This document shows positions 1 through 5,502 of a stretch of 6,638 bases of DNA, one piece after another. Source of the stretch: an uncultured Oscillospiraceae bacterium (lineage in GTDB: Bacteria > Bacillota > Clostridia > Oscillospirales > Oscillospiraceae); contig CAKTED010000089.1 in assembly GCA_934546725.1 (NCBI GenBank), forward strand, positions 1 through 6,638. Reading direction: 5' to 3'. The translations under genes and the position numbers were made by a program. How positions within the stretch are numbered: position 1 is the first letter of the stretch; every line of letters begins with the position of its first letter. The notes under the pieces were generated by a model that saw nothing but the letters and a program-made list of their open reading frames with translations, was not told where the DNA came from and searched no databases.

Positions 1-429
1 ATACATGTTTATGAGAGTATCCTCAAAGGTCATGAGACAGTGCGCGCGCTCAAAAAGCCCGCGGAACGTGGGGACCATGACGAATTCGTTTTCGCGGTCC
101 ACCTGCTCAATGGCCTTTTTCGCATCGCTCCAGTCGAGCTCGGGGATCTCAGGGAAGGTGACATAATCGCGCCATTTTGTTATGTCCTTTATCACCTGGT
201 TTTCCTCGTTTACCATGGGGATTATACCGGGATCGCCGGGGAGGTTGCGGTGAACAACGCCCCAGTGATCAAGGACGTGCTCGCCGGAGATGAAGAGAAT
301 GTCCCAGATGGAGATGGGGTCTATGATGCAGTGGAACGTGATTTGCGGGAATGCGTCGAAGCCATAGCCCATCCATTTGGGCGGCTGCTCGTTGTGAAGA
401 ACGGATAAAAACTGCTCTTTTTTTGTCAT
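1..429 (-). CDS. URO-D-superfamily protein (uroporphyrinogen decarboxylase-like, probable methyltransferase relative), 3' end cut by window edge
   Basis: The reverse strand is open for 143 codons from ATG at 429 to the window edge. The product starts MTKKEQFLSVLHNEQPPKW and contains GFDAFP (residues 23-28), DHWGV (54-58) and FRGLFERAH (122-130). The opening MTKKEQFLSVLHNEQP pattern and these motifs resemble the URO-D superfamily as found in anaerobic Firmicutes, which includes corrinoid-dependent methyltransferases (MtaA/MtbA-like) as well as true HemE; family placement is by recall. No other heme genes are nearby, so a HemE role is unlikely. Such proteins are usually 340-390 residues, so more than half is missing and the C-terminal half, where the metal-binding residues of the methyltransferases lie, cannot be checked. 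The start is supported by AGGAGGT at 440-446, 10 bases upstream. The gene is divergent from the flavoenzyme at 708 and has its own promoter at 462-490. The cytoplasmic role and substrate are unknown. Confidence 0.85.
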   Translation of the reverse strand, partial: MTKKEQFLSVLHNEQPPKWMGYGFDAFPQITFHCIIDPISIWDILFISGEHVLDHWGVVHRNLPGDPGIIPMVNEENQVIKDITKWRDYVTFPEIPELDWSDAKKAIEQVDRENEFVMVPTFRGLFERAHCLMTFEDTLINMY

Positions 430-461
430 GAGTTCGGGCACCTCCTAAATTTTATATTAAT

Positions 462-490
462 AATGTAACACAAAGAAATAATAACGTCAA
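462..490 (-). promoter_or_regulatory. Predicted sigma-A promoter for the URO-D-like gene
   Basis: Read on the minus strand, TTGACG (485-490) is followed after exactly 17 bases by TACATT (462-467), preceded by TG one base upstream (an extended -10). The -35 matches the consensus in five of six positions. Transcription would start near 455, giving a short leader of about 25 bases before the ATG at 429 that includes the ribosome binding site. Prediction by consensus match only. Confidence 0.6.
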
Positions 491-577
491 TATATAGAAA
501 TAAAATAAATTGAAATGCTGAGAAAAACACTGAAATTCAACAAAAAACGAGATGAACAAAATAAAAAAATTTTTCTG

Positions 578-606
578 TTGCATATATTGTCATTTTGATA
601 TATTAT
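578..606 (+). promoter_or_regulatory. Predicted sigma-A promoter for the flavoenzyme gene
   Basis: TTGCAT (578-583), a 17-base spacer, and TATTAT (601-606) lie in a very AT-rich stretch. The predicted start point near 613 would leave a leader of about 95 bases before the ATG at 708. The -35 box is one arm of an inverted repeat, TTGCAT (578-583) with ATGCAA (609-614), that brackets the whole promoter, so a repressor could bind here. The AT-richness makes chance matches easy, so confidence is moderate. Confidence 0.45.
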
Positions 607-707
607 TAATGCAAAGCAGAACTTAAAAAGGCTTTAATAACTGCCTGCTGCAATGACAAACACAAATTATTTGAAATTTTAAATACATAACTGAAAGGAA
701 GAACAAA

Positions 708-2714
708 ATGGGCTCCAGATATTCTCACGTTTTTCAGCCTATCCGCATTCGCGGCATCGATTTTAAAAACCGCGTGACCCTCGCGCCCCCGTCTCCCAAC
801 CTTGCAAGCGAGGATGGACTTGTAACGCATGACTTTGTCGACTGGTTCCGCATGTTTGCCCGCGGCGGCGTATGTACGCTGTATGTCGGTAACTGCTCCA
901 TCGATATTACCGAGTGCAAGGACGAGGCGTATCAGCTGGATCTGAACAAGGATTCCGGTATCCTGCCCATGACATGGTATGCCGATATGTGCAGGCAGTA
1001 TGCCTGCCACGCCTCCTTCGAGATAAATCACAACGGCGAAAACACTGCCTTTGAGACGGTGGGACACGCTCCCTTCAGCTCCTCGCCTCGTATTTCCGAT
1101 AACGAGCGCCTGCGCGCGCAGCAGAATGGCCGCGAGCCCATTCCCTGCATTGAGATGACTAAGGAAAAAATATATGAGACCGTAGAAAAGTACGGCAAGG
1201 CTGCCGAGAGAATGAAGAGAGCCGGAATGGACATCGTCCTTGTTCACGGTGGCCACGGAAACCTCATCTCCCAGTTCACCAGCCCGCTTTACAATAAGCG
1301 TACCGACGAATATGGCGGAAGCACGAAGAACCGCGCCCGCTTTGCCATAGAGGTCTGCGATTCCATCCGCCGCCACTGCGGCGAGGACTTCGTCATTGAG
1401 TACCGCATTTCCGCCGACGAGATCGCTCCCGAGGGAATGCACTTTGACGAAACGCTCGAGCTTATCGGCTATCTGAAGGATCATATAGATATCCTTCATG
1501 TTTCCGCCGGTCTGCACAGCGACTTCAACTTCGCTTACTTCAACAACTGGTGCCAGAACTACCTCATGGACCACTGCTTCAACGTTCACTATGCCCGCGA
1601 TATAAAGAAGGCGTATCCCGATTTGCTCGTAAACACCGTCGGCTCCATTATGAGCCTTGATTATGCCGAGGAGATCATAAAGAACGGCTGGGCGGACTTC
1701 GTTTCCATGTGCCGTCCTCTCATGGCCGACCCCGATATGCCGAGAAAGTATGCCGAGGACCGCCCGGAGGACAGACGTCCCTGCCTTCGCTGCAATACCT
1801 GCATGAACCATCTCATGATCCCCAAGCCCATCTACTGTGCCATCAACCCCATTTCCGGAATGACGAGCGAGCTGCGTGACGGCGTTGTCCCCAAAGCCAC
1901 GGTAAAAAAGCGCGTTGCCATCATCGGCGGCGGCCCCGGCGGCATTCAGGCGCTTCAGACGCTGCTCGACCGCGGACACGACGTTACCCTTTATGAAAAG
2001 TCCGGCGTGCTGGGCGGAAACGTTATCGGCGCCGCCGTACCGCCGTTCAAGGTAGACGTTCAGAACTATCTGAAGTGGATGCGCCACACCGCCGCGCAGT
2101 GCGTCGAGAGAGGCGCGAAGATCCTGCTCAATACCGAGGCCACGAAGGAGCTTCTTGATCTCGAGAAGTATGATGCCATCGTTATCGCCGTCGGTGCTGA
2201 TCCCATCGTTCCCAAAAGCATTCCCGGTATCACGAAGCCCCATGTCGCGTGGGCGCCGGATGCCGAGGAGGGCAAGGCGAAGGTTGGTGACAATATAGTC
2301 GTTGTCGGTGCTGGTCAGGTCGGTCTTGAGGCCGCGTATGATTACTCCGTGCTCGGCAAGAAGGTCACCGTTATCGAGATGAAGGACCTTATGACCACGA
2401 TGATGGCTCGCGGCAGCCGCGACCTTATGGGCCTTATCAAGGATACCGATATAGATTGCAGATACGAGGTCGCGCTTCAGGAGATAAAGGACGACTGCGT
2501 CGTTATTAAGGACATTAAGAGCGGCGAGATATCTGAGATCCCCTGCGATACCGTGCTGCTCGCAATGGGCATCAGACCGCGCTTCGACGTCGTTGATTCT
2601 CTGCGCCACTGCGCGCCCGAAACGAGCGTTGCCATTGTCGGCGACTGCAATAATAAGGCCGGTACCATTGCAGAGGCCGTAAACCAGGCGTTCCAGGCCT
2701 GCATCCACATCTGA
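708..2714 (+). CDS. Old Yellow Enzyme-family FMN/[4Fe-4S]/FAD NADH-dependent oxidoreductase (2,4-dienoyl-CoA reductase / 2-enoate reductase / BaiCD type)
   Basis: This 668-residue protein has the full layout of the dienoyl-CoA reductase/trimethylamine dehydrogenase class. Residues 6-350 form the FMN-binding TIM barrel (HGGHGNLISQF at 180-190, NKRTDEYGGS at 196-205). A 4Fe-4S site follows with C359, C362, C365 and C377, a CxxCxxC spacing as in trimethylamine dehydrogenase. An FAD Rossmann motif GGGPGG lies at 407-412, a nucleotide-binding GAGQVG at 534-539 with an acidic residue (E557) ending the next strand, which suggests NADH over NADPH, and a terminal FAD motif VGDCNN at 644-649. Length is typical for the class. 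Family members reduce activated C=C bonds in enoates, dienoyl-CoAs or bile-acid intermediates; the substrate here is unknown. The usual proton-donor Tyr after HxxHG is Asn (N185), while H270 aligns by eye with the catalytic His of E. coli FadH. The start has AAAGGAAG at 694-701. Monocistronic: a terminator follows at 2755. It is divergent from the URO-D-like gene. Confidence 0.93.
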   Translation: MGSRYSHVFQPIRIRGIDFKNRVTLAPPSPNLASEDGLVTHDFVDWFRMFARGGVCTLYVGNCSIDITECKDEAYQLDLNKDSGILPMTWYADMCRQYACHASFEINHNGENTAFETVGHAPFSSSPRISDNERLRAQQNGREPIPCIEMTKEKIYETVEKYGKAAERMKRAGMDIVLVHGGHGNLISQFTSPLYNKRTDEYGGSTKNRARFAIEVCDSIRRHCGEDFVIEYRISADEIAPEGMHFDETLELIGYLKDHIDILHVSAGLHSDFNFAYFNNWCQNYLMDHCFNVHYARDIKKAYPDLLVNTVGSIMSLDYAEEIIKNGWADFVSMCRPLMADPDMPRKYAEDRPEDRRPCLRCNTCMNHLMIPKPIYCAINPISGMTSELRDGVVPKATVKKRVAIIGGGPGGIQALQTLLDRGHDVTLYEKSGVLGGNVIGAAVPPFKVDVQNYLKWMRHTAAQCVERGAKILLNTEATKELLDLEKYDAIVIAVGADPIVPKSIPGITKPHVAWAPDAEEGKAKVGDNIVVVGAGQVGLEAAYDYSVLGKKVTVIEMKDLMTTMMARGSRDLMGLIKDTDIDCRYEVALQEIKDDCVVIKDIKSGEISEIPCDTVLLAMGIRPRFDVVDSLRHCAPETSVAIVGDCNNKAGTIAEAVNQAFQACIHI

Positions 2715-2754
2715 TGCTGCACTGGGGCTGCATTTGGCCAATTTTGGGTATTTG

Positions 2755-2789
2755 AAATTCCCGCCCACATTTGTGGGCGGGAATTTTTT
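2755..2789 (+). terminator. Rho-independent terminator of the flavoenzyme gene
   Basis: A perfect 14-bp stem pairs 2755-2768 with 2773-2786 around the 4-base loop ATTT, with core CCCGCCCAC/GTGGGCGGG. The right arm runs into a six-T tract (2784-2789). It begins 40 bases after the TGA at 2712-2714. Confidence 0.92.
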
Positions 2790-2833
2790 GAGTGCTGGAG
2801 GCGCGGGAGTGGACGCGGAGACTCAAGGTCTCC

Positions 2834-2950
2834 GTCATTCAGAGGGGTGCGCCAGCACCCCGTGGAATCCCCCATGGAGGAGTAGGGCAGTACGGTGTTG
2901 TTACCCACAGCAACCACCGAGGGGATTCCCGTGCGGAGCGCGAGAATGAC
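2834..2950. repeat. 117-bp imperfect palindromic element, probable dispersed intergenic repeat
   Basis: The ends are inverted copies: GTCATTC at 2834-2840 and GAATGAC at 2944-2950. Inside them a second inverted pair, GGAATCCCC (2864-2872) and GGGGATTCC (2921-2929), gives a long stem interrupted by arm-specific inserts. The left arm also holds its own perfect 7-bp hairpin, GGGGTGC (2844-2850) with GCACCCC (2855-2861) around GCCA. The end pattern, GTCATTC with GAATCCCC and a GC-rich GAGCG segment, resembles by recall the short palindromic intergenic repeats seen in many copies in gut Firmicutes. Only one copy lies in this window, so its repeated nature is inferred. It has no open frame with a start site and is not an insertion sequence. 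Confidence 0.6.
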
Positions 2951-2970
2951 AGCAAATAGGGCTTGTACCC

Positions 2971-3011
2971 AAAACGAAAAAACCGTTCGGGCAGAATGTC
3001 CGAACGGTTTT
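2971..3011 (-). terminator. Rho-independent terminator of the zinc-ribbon operon
   Basis: A perfect 12-bp stem, AAAACCGTTCGG (2979-2990) with CCGAACGGTTTT (3000-3011), closes a 9-base loop. Read on the minus strand it is followed by a T-rich stretch (2971-2978, TTCGTTTT beyond the stem's own Ts). It lies 33 bases past the stop codon at 3044. On the plus strand the tail is only TTTT, so it may act weakly in that direction too. Confidence 0.88.
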
Positions 3012-3043
3012 GTGCCGTAATGTGAAAAACTTATGCGCGGAGA

Positions 3044-3703
3044 TCAGAACAGGCTCGAGCTGTTCTGAAGGTCGATGTACCACGAACGGCCGACCTTGAT
3101 AAGGGTGATAACGTTGGAGCTGGTCTCTTCGGAAACATCGTCGCCGCTCAGCTTTATCTGAATCTCGGCGGTTTTGGCGGCTTTGACCTTAACGTCATAG
3201 TCTTCGTAATCCGCTTTGATGCTTTCAAGCTCACGGGAGGAAACCTTGTCGAGGCTGATGATCTTGTAGGAGTACTTCCAGTCGTCACCATATATGTATT
3301 CGATATAATCGGTGCTGTAGGAAAGGCTGTCCTCAAGATCGGCCGTGAAGTCCGCCTTTGAAGAGCCGCTCTGCTCGAGGGCGTAATCGATCATCCCGCC
3401 GGGGATGATGCTGAGCATGTCCTTTGCGTCGGCTTCAAAGGAGGCATCGACAAAGGTTTTGATGGTGGCCTTGCAGCTTCTTCCGCCGAAGATGGCGATG
3501 CCGAGAATGATCACGAGAACGGCCGCGACGGCAACGGTGATGATGCCGATGAGCTTATTATTGTTTACGGGCTTTGCGGCGGGAGCTGCCGCGCCGGGGA
3601 CGGCGGGGGCTTCGGGAGCCGCGGCGGCGTTCATGGGAGTGCCGCAGGAGGTGCAGAATGTAGAGTCGTCAGAGTTCTGAGCGCCGCATTTTACACAGTA
3701 CAT
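3044..3703 (-). CDS. Zinc-ribbon, single-pass membrane protein with extracellular NTF2-like/DUF4878-like domain
   Basis: This 219-residue protein has three parts. An N-terminal zinc ribbon uses C3, C6, C17 and C20 (CVKCG...FCTSCG). An Ala/Pro-rich linker spans about 24-48, then one hydrophobic helix at about 51-73. The remaining 145 residues would lie outside the cell if the cytoplasmic zinc ribbon keeps its usual side. The outer domain, acidic and Ser/Lys-rich, ends with KVGRSWYIDLQN (203-214), a pattern that fits small alpha/beta lipoprotein-like domains of the DUF4878/NTF2-like type; that assignment is tentative. There is no signal peptidase site. The start at 3703 has AGGAGTG at 3714-3720, 10 bases upstream and overlapping the stop codon of the preceding gene, so the two are likely co-transcribed and translationally coupled. 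Related zinc-ribbon membrane proteins are common in Clostridia but mostly uncharacterised; a sensing or envelope role is inference only. Confidence 0.88.
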   Translation of the reverse strand: MYCVKCGAQNSDDSTFCTSCGTPMNAAAAPEAPAVPGAAAPAAKPVNNNKLIGIITVAVAAVLVIILGIAIFGGRSCKATIKTFVDASFEADAKDMLSIIPGGMIDYALEQSGSSKADFTADLEDSLSYSTDYIEYIYGDDWKYSYKIISLDKVSSRELESIKADYEDYDVKVKAAKTAEIQIKLSGDDVSEETSSNVITLIKVGRSWYIDLQNSSSLF

Positions 3704-3712
3704 ATCTTTTTA

Positions 3713-4219
3713 TCACTCCTGAACGTTGTTTTCGCCGCTGCCTTCGGCGGGGGTATCAAGCTTAGTGCCGCAGCTGTTGCAGAAAAGGCTGTCTGCCGAG
3801 ACCTCGGCGCCGCATCCGGGGCATTTGCGGGCAGTGTCGGCGGCAGGCTCGGGAGCGGGCTCAACGTGAGGAATAGCGGTGCCGCAGGAGCTGCAGAACG
3901 CGGCGTCGCGCGGGACCTCAGTGCCGCAGCCGGGGCATTTCGTGATGCCCTTGATCTCGTTTATCTTCTCCCTGCACTGCGCTATCTCTTCAAGAAGGGC
4001 GTTTATCTCGCCGATGCTCTGCGCCGCCTCAAAATCGGCGTCGTCCTTGTGCTTGGCATAAACGGCCTGACCGATGGCGCTGTAAAGCTGATTTATCTTC
4101 TTTTCCTTTTCGGATATGGTGCCGTTGAGCTTTGCGACATCGGTGAAATTCTTCGTCTGCTGCGCAACGCCCTGACCTGCGTCGGCTATCTTCTTGCCGA
4201 GCTGTTCAAAAAATGCCAT
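3713..4219 (-). CDS. Coiled-coil protein with two C-terminal zinc ribbons
   Basis: With the start chosen here the product has 168 residues and begins MAFFEQLGKKIADAGQG. Residues about 1-90 are charged, helical and coiled-coil-like (TISEKEKKINQLYSAIG, then EINALLEEIAQCREKINEIK). Two zinc ribbons follow: C95, C98, C109, C112 (CPGCG...FCSSCG) and C133, C136, C147, C150 (CPGCG...FCNSCG), joined by a Pro/Ala-rich linker. There is no membrane segment, so it is cytoplasmic. The helical region plus zinc-ribbon design is widespread in Firmicutes, but its biochemical job is not known to me. An in-frame ATG at 4234 is rejected because it lies inside the ribosome binding site GGAGGAA (4226-4232), which is spaced 8 bases from the ATG at 4219. 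It is the first gene of a two-gene operon; the partner begins 9 bases after its stop and shares its zinc-ribbon type. The similar ribbons suggest common ancestry or a shared partner. Confidence 0.88.
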   Translation of the reverse strand: MAFFEQLGKKIADAGQGVAQQTKNFTDVAKLNGTISEKEKKINQLYSAIGQAVYAKHKDDADFEAAQSIGEINALLEEIAQCREKINEIKGITKCPGCGTEVPRDAAFCSSCGTAIPHVEPAPEPAADTARKCPGCGAEVSADSLFCNSCGTKLDTPAEGSGENNVQE

Positions 4220-4294
4220 GAAATATTCCTCCATTCGCTGTTTATATATGGTGATTGAGAAAAAACGACTGATCCCACTTCGGGAGTTTATATC

Positions 4295-4323
4295 ATATTA
4301 TCACGAAGCGCGAGCGAAAACAA
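4295..4323 (-). promoter_or_regulatory. Predicted sigma-A promoter of the zinc-ribbon operon
   Basis: On the minus strand TTGTTT (4318-4323) and TAATAT (4295-4300) are separated by 17 bases. The start point would fall near 4288, giving a leader of about 70 bases before the ATG at 4219. It lies just downstream of the rhomboid-like gene's terminator, which supports separate transcription of the two units. Confidence 0.5.
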
Positions 4324-4335
4324 CAGGTTTTATTT

Positions 4336-4385
4336 AAAAAAAGCGATATCCGGCCTTCCAAAGGCTGAGATGGAAGGACGGATAT
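4336..4385 (-). terminator. Rho-independent terminator of the rhomboid-like gene
   Basis: The two arms, 4346-4360 and 4371-4385, form a 15-position stem with one mismatch and a 10-base loop. Read on the minus strand it is followed by CGC and seven Ts (4336-4342). It begins 15 bases after the stop codon at 4401-4403. Confidence 0.9.
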
Positions 4386-4400
4386 TGTAATATGACGGAA

Positions 4401-5276
4401 TTATTCGGTAAAATGAATGTGATTATTGATGTGATCCTCGCAGAAGCAGTGGTATCCGGCGCATTTTGAGCAGTAGCGGAACTCAAGCTCCGGGTGATCT
4501 GTATCCGTGCGGCCGCATACGGCGCATTTGCGCGTGTAGGGCTTGCCCTCGGTCTCGGCCTTCGCCCTTCTGGCGGCCTTTTTCATGTTTATGACATTGT
4601 CGTTACGCGGTCGGTAGTTCCTTTTGCGGAAGCCGGAAAGGTGGTATGCTATCATGTCATAGCAGAAGATGAAGTAGTTCAGGACCGCGACTATCGGCAG
4701 AAGGGCGACGACTACGCTGCCCTCCACGAGCGAGGAGACAACGCCGAGGGCGAAAAGCGCGGCGTCGGCATAGGCCAGCCACTTTATCTTTATCGGGATC
4801 ACGAAAAACAGCAGAACTCGGTTATCGGGATAATAGGTGGCGAAAACGAAGAACATGGAGAGGTTTATATAGGATGCGTCGAGCAGAATGACTGAGGAGC
4901 CGCTGATAAGACCGGCTATCATGCCGTAGATTATGTTGAAGAGAATGCCGGAAAGGTAATAGAGCGTAAACTTTGCGCTGCCCCATTGCCGCTCGAGCGT
5001 ACTGCCGATGAAGTAATAGAAGTACAGCGAAATGAAAAGCAGAAATATGTTGCCAGAGCTGGGAACAAAGATGAAGGTGATGAGCCGCCATATTTGCCCG
5101 TGAAGTATGGCCGTGGGGCTGAAAAGAAGATAGTAGGTGAAGTATCCGCTGCGATCCATCGAGGAAAAGAGGTAAACGATGACGTTGCCGATGACGATGA
5201 AGAGCATAAGGTTCGGTATGCCGAAGCGCGGGTGCCTGGAGCAGAAGCGGTCTATTGCGGTAGAAAGCTTTCTCAT
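4401..5276 (-). CDS. Rhomboid-like multi-pass membrane protein with C-terminal Cys/His zinc-binding tail; probably protease-inactive
   Basis: The 291-residue product has about six hydrophobic segments (about 21-38, 46-75, 77-92, 104-126, 129-148, 155-210, boundaries approximate). Rhomboid hallmarks are visible: HGQIWRLITFIF (59-70, the GxxWR motif) and FIGSTLERQWGSAKF (89-103), which matches the rhomboid GxxLER segment. However, the TM2 His and Asn of active rhomboids align with Leu and Ser, the Ser-bearing GxSG motif reads DASY (133-136), and I see no clear TM6 His. S135 may be the remnant nucleophile. It is therefore probably a pseudo-rhomboid. The cytoplasmic end is unusual: a basic linker (216-250) and a Cys/His cluster with C251, C254, C269, C272, H276, C277, C279, H282, H286 and H288, compatible with one or two zinc sites of B-box/AN1-like spacing. 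The ATG at 5276 is preferred over the in-frame GTG at 5288 because GAGGT lies 5 bases before it. It is monocistronic with its own terminator. Substrate and role unknown. Confidence 0.82.
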   Translation of the reverse strand: MRKLSTAIDRFCSRHPRFGIPNLMLFIVIGNVIVYLFSSMDRSGYFTYYLLFSPTAILHGQIWRLITFIFVPSSGNIFLLFISLYFYYFIGSTLERQWGSAKFTLYYLSGILFNIIYGMIAGLISGSSVILLDASYINLSMFFVFATYYPDNRVLLFFVIPIKIKWLAYADAALFALGVVSSLVEGSVVVALLPIVAVLNYFIFCYDMIAYHLSGFRKRNYRPRNDNVINMKKAARRAKAETEGKPYTRKCAVCGRTDTDHPELEFRYCSKCAGYHCFCEDHINNHIHFTE

Positions 5277-5315
5277 ATCTGACCTCACTGAAATGAATTT
5301 AAACTATAATTCATG

Positions 5316-5355
5316 TTACACCCAAAAGCATGGTTTGTCCATGCAAAAAGTGTAA
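5316..5355. repeat. 40-bp nested inverted repeat in the rhomboid-like/metK divergent region
   Basis: Two perfect inverted pairs sit inside each other: TTACAC (5316-5321) with GTGTAA (5350-5355), and GCATGG (5328-5333) with CCATGC (5339-5344) around TTTGT. The spacers between inner and outer arms are A-rich (6 and 5 bases). The layout suits an operator for a dimeric regulator or an RNA hairpin in the rhomboid-like gene's leader. It lies about 40 bases upstream of that gene's start and 150 bases before metK. No regulator family is recognised from the sequence. Confidence 0.6.
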
Positions 5356-5395
5356 AGTTATTTTTAATAATTGAATGGAATAATCAAAAAATGTA

Positions 5396-5425
5396 CTTTA
5401 AGTCTGAGAATTTATGTGATATAAT
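5396..5425 (+). promoter_or_regulatory. Predicted extended -10 promoter of metK
   Basis: A perfect TATAAT (5420-5425) is preceded by TG one base upstream (5417-5418). The -35 region is weak (CTTTAA at 5396-5401, 18-base spacer). The start point would be near 5432, leaving a leader of about 70 bases. Confidence 0.6.
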
Positions 5426-5502
5426 CAGAGCGTATGCTGAAAAGGCGTATCAAATGCTATGATAACACAAAGTACTTATATATATAACAGGAGGAAAAAA
5501 TA

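Larger units (their letters stand above)
2715..3043. other. Gene-free interval of 329 bases with two terminators and a palindromic repeat
   Basis: The interval lies between the convergent ends of the flavoenzyme and the zinc-ribbon membrane protein gene. It contains the plus-strand terminator (2755-2789), an imperfect palindromic element (2834-2950) and the minus-strand terminator (2971-3011), each listed separately. Short open frames here run through the repeat and terminators, have no ribosome binding site and give low-complexity products, so I call no gene. The 2715-2754 and 3012-3043 stretches hold nothing I can identify. Confidence 0.7.

Noticed and set aside
40..408. 122-codon plus-strand frame at the left edge
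   Set aside because: It lies opposite the URO-D-like gene, has no ribosome binding site and no recognisable domain, while the minus frame has a strong start site, promoter and family motifs.
510..540. TTGAA/TTCAA inverted pair between the two divergent promoters
   Set aside because: Five-base arms in a very AT-rich stretch are expected by chance.
606..2768. 720-codon open frame on the minus strand opposite the flavoenzyme gene
   Set aside because: It is codon-aligned with the plus-strand gene, so it is open simply because that gene avoids TTA, CTA and TCA codons. Its product has no recognisable domain, and it starts inside the plus-strand terminator; the sense frame has complete family motifs.
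2734..2949. 71-codon plus-strand frame through the terminator and palindrome
   Set aside because: It has no ribosome binding site, runs through a terminator stem and a palindromic repeat, and its product is not protein-like.
4220..4234. Upstream in-frame ATG for the double zinc-ribbon gene
   Set aside because: This ATG overlaps the GGAGGAA ribosome binding site that serves the ATG at 4219.
4273..4286. Short hairpin TCCC/GGGA in the leader of the zinc-ribbon operon
   Set aside because: Only four base pairs with no T-tract or further structure; too weak to call a riboswitch or attenuator.
5277..5288. Upstream GTG start for the rhomboid-like gene
   Set aside because: It has no ribosome binding site, and GAGGT inside this segment is well placed for the ATG at 5276.
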